A stretch of 64,000 nucleotides of DNA from DTU013 sp964512095 (GCA_964512095.1 CAZEIH010000006.1:30356-94355), one strand, 5' to 3'; shown: positions 43,317 through 53,393, counted from the stretch's first letter. The notes: a model not told the origin generated them from the letters alone. Translations and numbers: made by a program.

Positions 43317-46300
43317 CTCCGCACCTCCTGTCGCATCTCAGACATCTCATAGCCTCAGCTATGGCATTTAGCTTATGGAAACCCACCGCAACTTCTTCAA
43401 AATTATGCCTTCGCTCCTTAGACGGCAAGTATTTCATAGGAAATCTCTCATGCTCTATCACCTCTTTTTCATCTACCGCCCTAGGTATATCTATTTCCTC
43501 ACCAGTATTAAGCTCGCCCTTTCCACCTAGATATTTGTCTATAGCTTTTGCAGCAGTCTTTCCATCGGCAATTGCTCTAATAACAGTGTCCGAGCCACGG
43601 GCTACGTCGCCTCCTGCAAACACGCCTTTCATTTTTGTCATCAGAGTATCGCGGTCCGTAACAAATGTACCCCATTTAGTTACCTCAACCTCATCTCTAT
43701 TTATGAATGGAAGGTCAGAATACTGACTAACTGCAGGAATAACATAATCAACCTCTATAATAAACTCTGTGCCTTCAATCGGTTTAGGCTTTCTTCTTCC
43801 GCTTGAATCAAACCCTCCCAACTCCATCCGCACACACTCTATCCCACTGACCCTGTCCCTGCTAATAAATTTTACCGGTGCCACCAGGGGAATAATGCTG
43901 ATACCCTCTTCAACGGCATCCCTTACCTCTCTGGCATCCGCAGGCATATCATCAATAAGCCGTCTATACAGCACTGTTACCTTTCCCGCTCCGAGCCTTA
44001 AAGCAGTCCTTGCTGCATCAATGGCAGTATTTCCACCGCCAATAACTGCTACTCTGCCGCTGATATTAGTTTCATTTCCCAGGTTAACATCCCTTAGAAA
44101 ATCCAAACCGTGGTATACCCCTTGTAAATCCTCTCCTGGAATATTTATCTTGTTAGAAAATTGTGTGCCAGTAGCAATATATATTGCGTCATGTTTATCT
44201 TTCAACTGAGAGAAGGTAATGTCCGAGCCGACCTCAGTGTCTAGGTGTATATTGACTCCCACCTGTTCTATCTGCTTTATCTCATGCTGCAACACATCCG
44301 ACGGCAGTCTATACTCAGGAATACCAAATGCAAGAATTCCTCCCGCAACTGGCTGAGACTCGTAAACATCCACATCGTAGCCCAACCTTGCTAAGTAATA
44401 CCCGCAGGTTAGGCCTGATGGACCAGCTCCTATGATACCAACATTTCTTCCCTTCTTGGGAAAAACAAGATCCATATACGGCTCCTCATGCTTTAGAACA
44501 TAATCAGCCACATATCTCTTTAAATCTGCTATAGCAATGGGTTCATCTAACTGGGCTCTCCTGCATTTACTTTCGCATTCATGAGTGCATACCCTACCGC
44601 ATACAGCCGGGAAAGGATTTTCCTTCCTTATGAGGTTATATGCATCCCTTAGCCTACCTGCCGCTACCAACGCAACATAGCCAGGTACATTTACCCCTGC
44701 TGGACAGGCATTCTGACAGGGTGAAATAAACATATCCGCGCATACGCCTGCTGTGCAGTATTTGTATTTGATATGCTCCTCATATTCCTCCCTAAAGTTA
44801 TTTATCATGCTTAGAACTGGGTTGGGGGCAGTCTGTCCAAGGCCACAAACAGCAGTCTGCTTTATCATTTCTCCAAGCTCCTCCAGCCTTTCTATGTCGC
44901 CTTCCTCGCCCTGCCCTCTGGTAATCCTTTCAAGTATCTCCAGCATCCGCTTGGTTCCTAGCCTACATGGGACACATTTGCCACAGGATTCTTCCTGTAT
45001 GAACTCCATGAAATACCTGGCCATATCCACCATACAGGTATCCTCATCCATAACAATAAGGCCTCCTGAGCCCATGATAGCTCCAAGCTTTGTCAGTGAA
45101 TCATAGTCCATGGGAGTATTGAGATTCTCACTTCTAATGCAGCCTCCAGATGGTCCTCCTGTCTGTGCTGCCTTAAATTCCTTCTTTTTTCTTATACCCC
45201 CACCGATATTAAAAATAATTTCTCCAAGAGTTGTGCCCATTGGAACTTCAATAATCCCAGTATTGTTAATGGCACCAGCAAGAGCAAATACTTTGGTTCC
45301 CCTACTTTTCTCTGTCCCTATACCCAAAAACCATTCACTGCCCTTTAGTATGATAGGCGCAATATTTGCAAATGTTTCAACATTGCTAATAATAGTCGGT
45401 TTGCAAAATAAACCCTTTTGAAAAGGGAAAGGCGGTTTTTGCCTTGGCTCACCCCTATGGCCTTCGATTGAAGCCATTAGCGCTGTTTCTTCTCCACAGA
45501 CAAATGCACCCGCTCCTATCCTGATTTCCATATCAAAATCAAAGCCCTTGCCGAGTATATTACTACCAAGAAGTCCTGCCTCCCGTGCAATTCTGATTGC
45601 ATTTTCAAGCCTCTCGACAGCGAGGGGGTATTCTGCTCTGACGTATACATAACCCTTCTGTGCTCCAATAATATAACCGCTGATCATCATTCCTTCTATT
45701 ATGCTGTGGGGATCGCCCTCAAGAATGCTCCTGTCCATAAATGCCCCAGGATCGCCTTCATCCGCATTACATATCAAATATTTTGTTTTGTCCTTTGCAT
45801 TCATGCCTGCTTCCAGCTTAATACCCATTGGAAAGCCGGCACCACCCCTGCCTCTAAGTCTTGATTCTATTATTTCCTCAGTAGCCGTTTGGGGTGTGAA
45901 GTCCTCGAGGACTTTAGCTATGGCTAAATATCCATCATGAGCTATGTAGTCCTCCAATGATGCAAAGGTTATTGAACCACAGTTTCTTAAAGCGATTTTT
46001 GTCTGATTTTTAAAATATTCGATATCGTCGATAAATGGAATATGTATGTCCTTATTGCTGTCATAGTAGGTTTTTTCGGTTAATATCTTTCCCTGCAGCA
46101 GATGTCCTTCAATTATTTCAGGTATATCCCCGGGATTTAGCTTGATGTAGAATACGCTGCCTTCGACTGTAGAAATGTGAGAACCGTCCCCCTGCAAGCC
46201 GCTCTGTAAACCGGCCTCGGCTGTAGAAATGTGAGAACTGTCCCCCTGCAAGCCGCCCTGTAAACCGGCCTCAACTGTAGAAATGTGAGAACTGTCCCCG

Positions 46301-46647
46301 TGTAAGCCGCCCTGTAAACCGACCTCGGCTGTAGAAATGTGAGAACTGTCCCCCTGCAAGCCGCCCTGTAACGGAGTAATAAGCATCACAGGGCCTAGAT
46401 CACAGGTTCCCATACAGCCCGTTTCTACCACATCAACCATATCTGTGAGCCCTTTTTCCTCAAGACAGGCTGTTAATGCATCCCTAACAATCAAGCTTTC
46501 AGAAGAAATACAGCCGGCCCCCGAACAGATCAATAGCTTATACCTTTTGTCGTGCTGTCTTTTATAGTAGTTATTTCTTATCTCAAGAAGGTCGCTTTTG
46601 CATTTTATAAAAAACTTTTGCTTTCTCATGCTGTTCCTCCTTTTCAA
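43309..46647 (-). CDS. HydB/NuoF-like subunit fused to a GltD/NfnB-like NADPH flavoprotein
   Basis: 1112 residues. Modules: Trx-like [2Fe-2S] domain (LLICSGAGCISSESLIVRD, VVETGCMGTCDLGP; residues 25-90 and 165-185, split by a repeat), NuoF core (RGRGGAGFPMGIKLE, CNADEGDPGAFMDRS, ESCGKCVPCRLGTKR; about 230-630), then in place of HydB's two ferredoxin clusters a GltD-type module (about 640-1112): CQNACPAGVNVPGY and CGRVCTHECESKCRR Fe-S motifs, FAD loop IIGAGPSGLTCGYYLARLGY, NAD(P)H loop VIGGGNTAIDAARTALRLG with VTVLYRR (the Arg pair favours NADPH) and a GVFAGGDVARG end. Predicted to link NADH, NADPH, ferredoxin and H2. Overlaps hydC2 by 4 nt. Confidence 0.92.
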   Translation of the reverse strand: MKRRNSMRKQKFFIKCKSDLLEIRNNYYKRQHDKRYKLLICSGAGCISSESLIVRDALTACLEEKGLTDMVDVVETGCMGTCDLGPVMLITPLQGGLQGDSSHISTAEVGLQGGLHGDSSHISTVEAGLQGGLQGDSSHISTAEAGLQSGLQGDGSHISTVEGSVFYIKLNPGDIPEIIEGHLLQGKILTEKTYYDSNKDIHIPFIDDIEYFKNQTKIALRNCGSITFASLEDYIAHDGYLAIAKVLEDFTPQTATEEIIESRLRGRGGAGFPMGIKLEAGMNAKDKTKYLICNADEGDPGAFMDRSILEGDPHSIIEGMMISGYIIGAQKGYVYVRAEYPLAVERLENAIRIAREAGLLGSNILGKGFDFDMEIRIGAGAFVCGEETALMASIEGHRGEPRQKPPFPFQKGLFCKPTIISNVETFANIAPIILKGSEWFLGIGTEKSRGTKVFALAGAINNTGIIEVPMGTTLGEIIFNIGGGIRKKKEFKAAQTGGPSGGCIRSENLNTPMDYDSLTKLGAIMGSGGLIVMDEDTCMVDMARYFMEFIQEESCGKCVPCRLGTKRMLEILERITRGQGEEGDIERLEELGEMIKQTAVCGLGQTAPNPVLSMINNFREEYEEHIKYKYCTAGVCADMFISPCQNACPAGVNVPGYVALVAAGRLRDAYNLIRKENPFPAVCGRVCTHECESKCRRAQLDEPIAIADLKRYVADYVLKHEEPYMDLVFPKKGRNVGIIGAGPSGLTCGYYLARLGYDVDVYESQPVAGGILAFGIPEYRLPSDVLQHEIKQIEQVGVNIHLDTEVGSDITFSQLKDKHDAIYIATGTQFSNKINIPGEDLQGVYHGLDFLRDVNLGNETNISGRVAVIGGGNTAIDAARTALRLGAGKVTVLYRRLIDDMPADAREVRDAVEEGISIIPLVAPVKFISRDRVSGIECVRMELGGFDSSGRRKPKPIEGTEFIIEVDYVIPAVSQYSDLPFINRDEVEVTKWGTFVTDRDTLMTKMKGVFAGGDVARGSDTVIRAIADGKTAAKAIDKYLGGKGELNTGEEIDIPRAVDEKEVIEHERFPMKYLPSKERRHNFEEVAVGFHKLNAIAEAMRCLRCDRRCGDD
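46165..46378. repeat. 54-bp in-frame tandem repeat containing the GTCCCC word
   Basis: About four copies of a 54-bp unit with GTAGAAATGTGAGAACTGTC followed by CCCCTGCAAGCCGCC; 18 codons each. It lies in the beta-hairpin loop of the Trx-like domain of the fused HydB. The first copy has GTGAGAACCGTCCCC exactly, the others GTGAGAACTGTCCCC. Confidence 0.95.
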
Positions 46648-47141
46648 TATCGCTCTATAATACTCGGTAGCTTATCAGGATTTACCTGCTTATAGACCTT
46701 TTCATTTATGGTCATTGCAGGTGCAAGGCCACAAGCACCAATACATCTCATTACCTCCAGAGTAAACTTGCCATCGGCGGTGGTTTCACCAACCCCAACA
46801 CCCAATACTTCCCTTAGTTTATCAATTATCTTTTTTCCTCCCCGCACATAGCATGCAGTTCCAAGACAAACTCTTATGGTGTTCTCGCCCCTTGGCACAG
46901 TCGTGAATAACGAATAAAACGAAACAACACCACTGACCTCAGAAAGTGGTTTATCCAACTTTTCTGCAATAAACCTCTGAAGCTTAAGAGGAAGGCAGCC
47001 ATATATTCCCTGAGCCATATGGAGTATTTGAATCAGGCTTCCCTCTCTTTCTCTGTACTCCTCAATCACCTTTGCTATTCTGTCGTACTTTTCCTCTTCG
47101 GTTTCATTCCCACATGTACAAGTTTTGGATTGAATGCTCAT
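46644..47141 (-). CDS. NuoE-like [2Fe-2S] subunit of the second hydrogenase set
   Basis: 165 residues, a paralogue of HydC. Helical N-terminal part (VIEEYREREGSLIQILHMAQ, IYGCLPLKLQRFIAEKL) and the cluster domain CLGTACYVRG ... MRCIGACGLAPAMTIN with all four cysteines. The first of three overlapping genes (hydC2, hydB2-gltD, hydA2). The N-terminus again has extra cysteines (SKTCTCGNE). GGAGGT lies upstream of the ATG. Confidence 0.93.
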   Translation of the reverse strand: MSIQSKTCTCGNETEEEKYDRIAKVIEEYREREGSLIQILHMAQGIYGCLPLKLQRFIAEKLDKPLSEVSGVVSFYSLFTTVPRGENTIRVCLGTACYVRGGKKIIDKLREVLGVGVGETTADGKFTLEVMRCIGACGLAPAMTINEKVYKQVNPDKLPSIIERY

Positions 47142-47427
47142 AAAAACCTCCTTTACGCACCTTAATAAATACGTATGCCGGTTAGTTGCTTCATTATTAT
47201 TTTTTATTGAGTATTATGAAAATCCTTCGCGTCGTTAGCCACTGTCGGTCTACTGTCGCTAGAAAGCCATCCATGGAGTTGAATGTTTAAGTGTTCGAAG
47301 TGAGTTTTGTTAATTATTTAACTACGATTACAAGAAATATTGTATCATCATCCGCCAGTTTTTTCAACTGCAGAAATGGGTACCGCCACGGCCCACATAT
47401 GAAAGTATTTTTCAGCCAGCAGTCTAT

Positions 47428-47550
47428 TATCTATGTCTTCAGAAGATGCCGACCTCTTTATGTCAGAAATGAATGAAGACGAATTGATTAACTTCATTTA
47501 TCAGTTGGAGTTCAGTCTCCACCTGACTCCCTGAGCGATGCAAATTGACT
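47428..47550. repeat. Dispersed palindromic element, copy I (inverted)
   Basis: Full-length copy in the opposite orientation: TATCTATGTCTTCAGAAGAT ... GGAGTTCAGTCTCC ... GCAAATTGACT. It lies within the 1.3-kb gap between hydC2 and the cellobiose phosphorylase gene; 47142-47427 of this gap has no gene. Confidence 0.9.
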
Positions 47551-47721
47551 TTTTTAGAGATGTTATATATAACTGCTGCAGTATATGGCTATCTTTTCAA
47601 TTAATGGGCGCCGTTTCATGAACAATTCACTAAAATATTCATTTTTTTAGTAATAATTGACTTTTATTTGTGGTTATGTGTACTCATCTGGGATTTTCTT
47701 GCATTTCCGCGCCCATTACTT

Positions 47722-48290
47722 GCAAAGTCATCCACTGGACATAGCATTAGGAGGCACCATAAGACAACAGTTTGTATAGGAGAAAAAGTCATCCGCTGGA
47801 CATCGCATTGGGGGCACACCATAAGACAATAGGGTGTATAGTAGATAAAATCATCCGCTGGACATCGCATTGGGGGCACACCATAAGACAATAGGATGTA
47901 TAGTAGAAAAAGTCATCCACTGGACATCGCATTGGGGGCACACCATAAGACAATAGGGTGTATAGTAGATAAAGTCATCCACTGGACATCGCATTGGGGG
48001 CACACCATAAGACAACAGTATGTATNNNNNNNNNNNNNNNNNNNNNNNNNNNNNNNNNNNNNNNNNNNNNNNNNNNNNNNNNNNNNNNNNNNNNNNNNNN
48101 NNNNNNNNNNNNNNNNNNNNNNNNNAAAGTCATCCACTGGACATCGCATTGGGGGCACACCATAAGACAACAGTATGTATAGTAAATAAAGTCATCCGCT
48201 GGACATCGCATTGGGGGCACACCATAAGACAATAGGATGTATAGGAGAAAAAGTCATCCGTTGGACATAGCATTGGGGGCAAACGATAAA
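47722..48290. repeat. 62-bp tandem direct-repeat array with assembly gap
   Basis: At least eight copies of a 62-bp unit beginning AAAGTCATCCACTGGACATC and containing GGGGGCACACCATAAGACAA. 100 N (48026-48125) interrupt it, so the total is unknown. Adjacent units are almost identical, with no unique spacers, so it is not a CRISPR array. All ORFs across it are by-products of the repeat. Confidence 0.93.
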
Positions 48291-48430
48291 AGCAATAGGA
48301 TTAGAGTAGAAAATTAAACACCAGCTACGTCCCCATGCCTCACTTTACCCCATGCTTCACTTTGTCCGATGCTCCACACTTCACACCCACACTCCACACC
48401 CTTGCTCTACGCCCCACGCCCTATGCTCCA
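48291..48430. other. Degenerate short repeats after the 62-bp array
   Basis: Imperfect repeats of CCATGCTTCACTTTR / ATGCTCCACACTTCAC; no gene visible. Confidence 0.5.
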
Positions 48431-48463
48431 CAAAAAAAAGCGGTGGTCACCTACGACCACCGC
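48431..48463 (-). terminator. Terminator of the cellobiose phosphorylase gene
   Basis: Minus strand CGGTGGTC / GACCACCG stem (loop GTAGGT) followed by T8, 24 nt after the stop codon. Confidence 0.93.
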
Positions 48464-48485
48464 CCTGTGCCCTGTGCTTCTATTA

Positions 48486-50924
48486 TTATCCCATTACTGC
48501 TTCCACTTTGTGGACCTTGCCATCTTCGAAAATTGGTAACACATTGTCACTGCATTCCTTTCCATCAACGGTAAGCTTCTTTATACCCTTGCTTACATGC
48601 TGTGGGTTAGCTACATTGATTTCATACACGGCGTCCCTGAAGCTTCTGGTGACAGTGAAGCCGTCCCAATCCTTTGGTATACATGGATCCACTACAAGTC
48701 CATAGTAATCAGCCTTGATTCCAAGTATGAACTGAGATATAGCCACAAAATTCCAGGCAGCAGTACCTGTGAGCCATGAATTTTTAGCCTCACCATGTCT
48801 CTTCGCATCCTTGCCTGCAATCATCTGGGAATACACATACGGCTCCATCCTGTGGAGATCGCTTATATCTTCCCTGTAAGCAGGTGCTATCTTCGAATAG
48901 CATTCAAAGGCTTTGTCGCCCCTGCCTAAAATTGTCTCTGCGCACATAATCCAGGGATTGTTATGGCAGAATATTCCCGCATTCTCCTTGTACCCCGGCG
49001 GGTATGATGAAATCTCGCCCAGCTCCAAACGGTATGTTGAATAGGCAGGATTCACCAGAACCATACCATGCTTTGAATCAAGGTGTTTCCATGCCGAATC
49101 CAGCGCCTTTTCCACTGCACCGCTTTCCAGTCCGATACCGGCCATAGAACAGAAGCCCTGGGTTTCGATGTATATTTTACCTTCGTTATCTTCCTTAGTT
49201 CCCACCTTGTTTCCGAAATCATCATATGCCCGCAGGAACCATTCACCGTCATAACCATATTTCATAACGGTATCCTTCATTGTGTCAATATGCTCATTTG
49301 CGGCCTTAGCCTCATCGCTTCGCCCTGTATTCTCACAAATCTTCACAAACTCCTTGCCAATGTATACAAACATTCCTGCAATCAAAACCGATTCTGCTAC
49401 TTTGCCGTCTTTGCTGGTGGTGGTCTGATACGATTCATCCGGCTCAGTAGAGAAGCAATTCAGGTTCAGGCAGTCATTCCAATCCGCACGTCCAATAAGT
49501 GGAAGACCATGGGGTCCCAGGTTGTTTATTACATGATAGAAGGATCTGCGCAGATGATCAAACATGTCTGCAGCCTTTTCAGGATCATTGTCATATGGCA
49601 CCATTTCATTAAGTATACTGAAATCACCAGTTTCCTTTATGTAAGCCGCAACAGCTAGGATGAGCCACAACGGGTCATCATTGAAATTGCCACCAATCTC
49701 ATTATTGCCCTTCTTTGTAAGTGGCTGGTACTGGTGATATGCACCGCCATTTTCAAGCTGTGTTGCCGCAAGATCCAGGAGCCTTTCCTTTGCCCTGTCA
49801 GGTATCTGGTGCACAAAGCCCAAAATGTCCTGGTTGGAATCCCTGAAACCCATCCCTCGTCCGATTCCTGACTCGAAGTAGGATGCGCTTCTTGACATGT
49901 TGAATGTAACCATACACTGATATTGGTTCCATATGTTAACCATACGGTCCAGCTTTTCATCCCCGCTACTAACCGAATACTTGGACAACAAGCCATCCCA
50001 GTATTCCCTTAATTCTGAATATGCGTCCTCTACCTGCTGGACTGTCGAGAATTTCTCAATCATAGTTTGGGCGTTCCTCTTGTTGATAATACCCGGTGCC
50101 AGCCATTTTTCTTTAGCTTCGTTTTCAACATATCCCAGCACAAACACGATGTCCTTCTTGTCTCCTGGCTGTAAAGTTATATCAAAGCCGTGGGAGGCAA
50201 TTGGCGACCAACCATCTGTCAACGTATTCATGGATTTGCCTTCGATGACAGCCTTTGGTGCACTAAAGCTGTTATATCTTCCGACGAATTCATATCTATC
50301 GGTGTCAAAGCCTGAAACATCAGTATTTGAAGAATAGAAAGCGTAATGATTACGTCTTTCCCTATATTCTGTTTTATGATAGATTGTGTTGTTTTCGAAT
50401 TCCACCTCACCGGTGTTGAAATTTCTCTGGAAATTGGTCATGTCATCGTAAGCGTTCCACAAGCACCACTCAATGAATGAAAATAGCTTGATATTCTTTA
50501 CTTTCTCACTCTTATTCACTATGCTGACCTTATGTACCTCACCATTGAAATTCTGCGGAACAAAAAACAGAACCTCTGCACCAATTCCATTACGTTCCCC
50601 ATATATTTTGGTATAGCCTAGCCCGTGTCTGCATTCGTATTTGTCTAGTGTTTTTCTGACTGGTGCCCAGCCCGGAGCCCAAAAATCGCCATCTTCATCA
50701 CGAATATAAAAGTATCTACCCCCATCATCCACTGGTACATTATTGTATCTGTACCTCATAAGGCGCCTTAGTCTTGCATCCTTGTAGAAGCAATATCCAC
50801 CAGCTGTGTTGGAAATAAGCGAGAAGAACTCCTGATTACCGGAATAGTTAATCCAAGGGCTTGGTGTTTCAGGTGTGGTGATCACATATTCTCTGTTTGC
50901 ATCATCAAAATAACCGTATTTCAT
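48486..50924 (-). CDS. Cellobiose phosphorylase (GH94)
   Basis: 812 residues from ATG 50924; the ATG three nt earlier sits too close to GGAGGG. The N-terminus (KYGYFDDANREYVITTPETP, SNTAGGYCFYKDARLRRLMR) closely resembles the Clostridium thermocellum intracellular enzyme, and the length is the same class. The catalytic aspartate lies in GIGRGMGFRDSNQDILGFVH; WVGRADWNDCLNLN-type substrate loop is present as GRADWNDCLNLNCFSTEPD. It converts cytosolic cellobiose and phosphate to glucose 1-phosphate and glucose, saving ATP. Monocistronic with a strong terminator. The substrate (cellobiose against longer cellodextrins) is inferred from similarity at the N-terminus. Confidence 0.93.
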   Translation of the reverse strand: MKYGYFDDANREYVITTPETPSPWINYSGNQEFFSLISNTAGGYCFYKDARLRRLMRYRYNNVPVDDGGRYFYIRDEDGDFWAPGWAPVRKTLDKYECRHGLGYTKIYGERNGIGAEVLFFVPQNFNGEVHKVSIVNKSEKVKNIKLFSFIEWCLWNAYDDMTNFQRNFNTGEVEFENNTIYHKTEYRERRNHYAFYSSNTDVSGFDTDRYEFVGRYNSFSAPKAVIEGKSMNTLTDGWSPIASHGFDITLQPGDKKDIVFVLGYVENEAKEKWLAPGIINKRNAQTMIEKFSTVQQVEDAYSELREYWDGLLSKYSVSSGDEKLDRMVNIWNQYQCMVTFNMSRSASYFESGIGRGMGFRDSNQDILGFVHQIPDRAKERLLDLAATQLENGGAYHQYQPLTKKGNNEIGGNFNDDPLWLILAVAAYIKETGDFSILNEMVPYDNDPEKAADMFDHLRRSFYHVINNLGPHGLPLIGRADWNDCLNLNCFSTEPDESYQTTTSKDGKVAESVLIAGMFVYIGKEFVKICENTGRSDEAKAANEHIDTMKDTVMKYGYDGEWFLRAYDDFGNKVGTKEDNEGKIYIETQGFCSMAGIGLESGAVEKALDSAWKHLDSKHGMVLVNPAYSTYRLELGEISSYPPGYKENAGIFCHNNPWIMCAETILGRGDKAFECYSKIAPAYREDISDLHRMEPYVYSQMIAGKDAKRHGEAKNSWLTGTAAWNFVAISQFILGIKADYYGLVVDPCIPKDWDGFTVTRSFRDAVYEINVANPQHVSKGIKKLTVDGKECSDNVLPIFEDGKVHKVEAVMG

Positions 50925-51001
50925 CATGTCCCTCCAATATATTATCTATTATGCCGTCTCTTGCAAGTCATGATGCAGTTTTTTTGCAGCTTTGACCATG
51001 A

Positions 51002-51034
51002 ACTGGAGCGTCTGGCAAAACAACTCCAGTATTA
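51002..51034 (-). terminator. Possible terminator of the Clp ATPase gene
   Basis: Minus strand ACTGGAG / CTCCAGT with a 17-nt loop, about 20 nt after the stop; the U-tract is weak, so confidence is low. Confidence 0.4.
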
Positions 51035-51053
51035 ATATTATCATTGACTATCA

Positions 51054-53393
51054 TCATTTAGCAATATGGTAATTCCTTAAAACCACAGACCCATCATCCA
51101 CATCTGCTGTAATAACTGAGCCAGGTTTCAATTTGCCAACAAAGAACTGCTCTGTCAATTCATCTTCAATATATTTCTGAATCGTTCTCCTCAAAGGCCT
51201 GGCTCCATATTTAGCATCATAGCCCTTCTCCAATATGAATTCACAGGCGGCATCGGTGAGGCTTATGTCTATGCCCTTTTGAAGTGCTTCCGCCCTCACT
51301 TCGTTGAACATTAGATTTACTATTTGCTTGAGCTCATCCTTGCTCAACTCGGTAAATACGATTATTTCATCAAGTCTGTTGAGGAACTCAGGCCTGAAGG
51401 TTTCCTTCAATACATCCCTAACCCTGTTTTCAAGTGCCTTGTAGCCGTCATTGGCAAAGCCAAGTCCATTAGCCTTTAGTGTTGTACCTGCATTTGATGT
51501 CATAATAATTATTGTATTTTCGCAATTCACCACTCTGCCATGGCTGTCAGTCAGACGCCCATCCTCAAGTATCTGTAACAGCATATTGAAAATGTCCGGG
51601 TGAGCCTTCTCTATTTCATCAAGAAGAATGACTGAAAAGGGCTTTCTCCTAATCTTTTCAGTCAACTGGCCTCCATCATCATATCCTATATAACCCGGAG
51701 GCGACCCGATTAGCTTTGACACTGTATGTTTTTCCATGTATTCCGACATATCCAGCCTAATTAATGCATCTTCTGTCTCAAAAAGTTCAATTGCTAGGGC
51801 TCTCACCAATTCTGTCTTTCCAACGCCAGTAGGCCCTACGAAAACAAAGGACGACGGCCTTTTCTTTTTTCTAAAGCCAGCTCGGTTTCGCCTAATAGCC
51901 TTTGAAACACTTACAACCGCTTCATGCTGGCCAATAACCCTCTTATGCAGTCTTTCTTCAAGGTTCATCAGCTTCTCTGCTTCTACTTCAGTAAGCTTCT
52001 GTACGGGTATTTTTGTCCAGGCCTCTATAACATAGGCTATATCCTCTACAGTGAGTATGTCTTCCTTGTTTTTATCCTCAAATTTCTTTATTTCCTCCAG
52101 CAGCTTACATTCTCTAACCTTCAGGTCTGCCGCCTTCTGATAATCTTCTATTGAATCGGCTGAAATTGCGTTTTCTTTTTCCTCTTGTACCTTCTTTAAT
52201 TCATCCTTTAAAGCCTCAAGCTCTACAAGTCCGGTGTTTTTTAGATTGGCCCTGGAGCCCGCTTCGTCAATGACATCTATTGCCTTGTCTGGCATGAATC
52301 TGTCTGTGATGTATCTATCTGACAGGCGTACTGCTGCTTTGATGACTTCGTCACTTATTTTGACTCTATGGTATTTTTCATAATAGTCACGGATGCCCTT
52401 TAATATTTCTATAGTATCCTCAATAGAGGGTTCATCAACCAAAACAGGCTGAAATCTTCTCTCTAGTGCAGAGTCCTTTTCTATATGCTTGCGGTATTCA
52501 TTAAGGGTGGTAGCGCCGATTATTTGGATCTCGCCCCTCGACAGCGCAGGCTTTAATATATTGGCAGCATTCATCGCTCCCTCAGCCTCGCCTGCTCCCA
52601 TAATATTATGCAGCTCATCTATAATGAGGATAACATTTCCCAACGACTTTGCCTCTTCTAAGATACCCTTCATGCGGCTTTCAAACTGGCCTCTGAACTG
52701 GGTCCCTGCAACGATGCTAGTCATATCGAGCAAATATATCTCTGCATTGAATAATTTCGCAGGAACCTGGCGTTTTGCTATCCTAACAGCCAGCCCCTCC
52801 GCTATCGCTGTTTTCCCAACTCCAGGCTCACCAATGAGCACTGGGTTGTTTTTTGTCCTTCTATTCAATATCTGAACAACTCTGTCTATTTCCCTCTGCC
52901 TTCCGATTACACGGTCAATCTTGTCATCCTTTGCCATGTCCGTTAGGTTGGCTCCATATATGTCTAGATACTTCTTTTTCTTAAGGCTCTTTTTCTCCTG
53001 AGTTTTGGTACGAGTGCCGCTTTGCTTGCTTTCCTTATCATCCAATGGTTCCTTGGGGTCTATGTTTTCTCCGCCATCTTCGTTTTTCGAAAATGCTCGG
53101 TTCAGAAAGTTGAAAAACGGATTCGGTTTCCCAGCATCTGACGATTCTATAGGAGTTGCGTCAATGTTATCTACGCCTAAATCCATATTATCAAAAAGAC
53201 CACTCATTTGTTTATTCAGGTTGTCTATATCCTCTTCGGTCATCCCTGTTTGTTCAATTAGTTGGTTGATAGGTTGGATACCCTGCTTTTTGGCACAGGA
53301 TAAGCACAGCCCTTCCTGAGTTTGTTTGCCCTCTACTATTTTCGTTATAAAAACCACTGCATAATTTTCCTTGCAAATGGAACACATGGTCAC
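51054..53393 (-). CDS. ClpE/ClpC-type AAA+ unfoldase with N-terminal zinc finger
   Basis: 779 residues. An N-terminal four-Cys zinc finger (MCSICKENYAVVFI ... GLCLSCAKKQG) as in ClpE replaces the ClpC N-domain. A charged linker follows, then AAA-1 (IGRQREIDRVVQILNRR, Walker A GEPGVGKTAIAEGLAVRI, Walker B ILIIDELHNIMGAG), a UVR-like middle segment (EDYQKAADLKVRECKLLEEI) and AAA-2 (FVGPTGVGKTELVRALA, VILLDEIEKAHPDIFNMLLQ) with the C-terminal substrate-sensor domain. ClpE works with ClpP on misfolded proteins after stress. Start is GTG 53393 with GGGAG 10 nt upstream. No CtsR operator was recognised. Confidence 0.9.
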   Translation of the reverse strand: MTMCSICKENYAVVFITKIVEGKQTQEGLCLSCAKKQGIQPINQLIEQTGMTEEDIDNLNKQMSGLFDNMDLGVDNIDATPIESSDAGKPNPFFNFLNRAFSKNEDGGENIDPKEPLDDKESKQSGTRTKTQEKKSLKKKKYLDIYGANLTDMAKDDKIDRVIGRQREIDRVVQILNRRTKNNPVLIGEPGVGKTAIAEGLAVRIAKRQVPAKLFNAEIYLLDMTSIVAGTQFRGQFESRMKGILEEAKSLGNVILIIDELHNIMGAGEAEGAMNAANILKPALSRGEIQIIGATTLNEYRKHIEKDSALERRFQPVLVDEPSIEDTIEILKGIRDYYEKYHRVKISDEVIKAAVRLSDRYITDRFMPDKAIDVIDEAGSRANLKNTGLVELEALKDELKKVQEEKENAISADSIEDYQKAADLKVRECKLLEEIKKFEDKNKEDILTVEDIAYVIEAWTKIPVQKLTEVEAEKLMNLEERLHKRVIGQHEAVVSVSKAIRRNRAGFRKKKRPSSFVFVGPTGVGKTELVRALAIELFETEDALIRLDMSEYMEKHTVSKLIGSPPGYIGYDDGGQLTEKIRRKPFSVILLDEIEKAHPDIFNMLLQILEDGRLTDSHGRVVNCENTIIIMTSNAGTTLKANGLGFANDGYKALENRVRDVLKETFRPEFLNRLDEIIVFTELSKDELKQIVNLMFNEVRAEALQKGIDISLTDAACEFILEKGYDAKYGARPLRRTIQKYIEDELTEQFFVGKLKPGSVITADVDDGSVVLRNYHIAK

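Noticed and set aside
47722..48290. CRISPR array
   Set aside because: Adjacent 62-bp units are nearly identical over their whole length, so there are no unique spacers; no cas genes are in the window.
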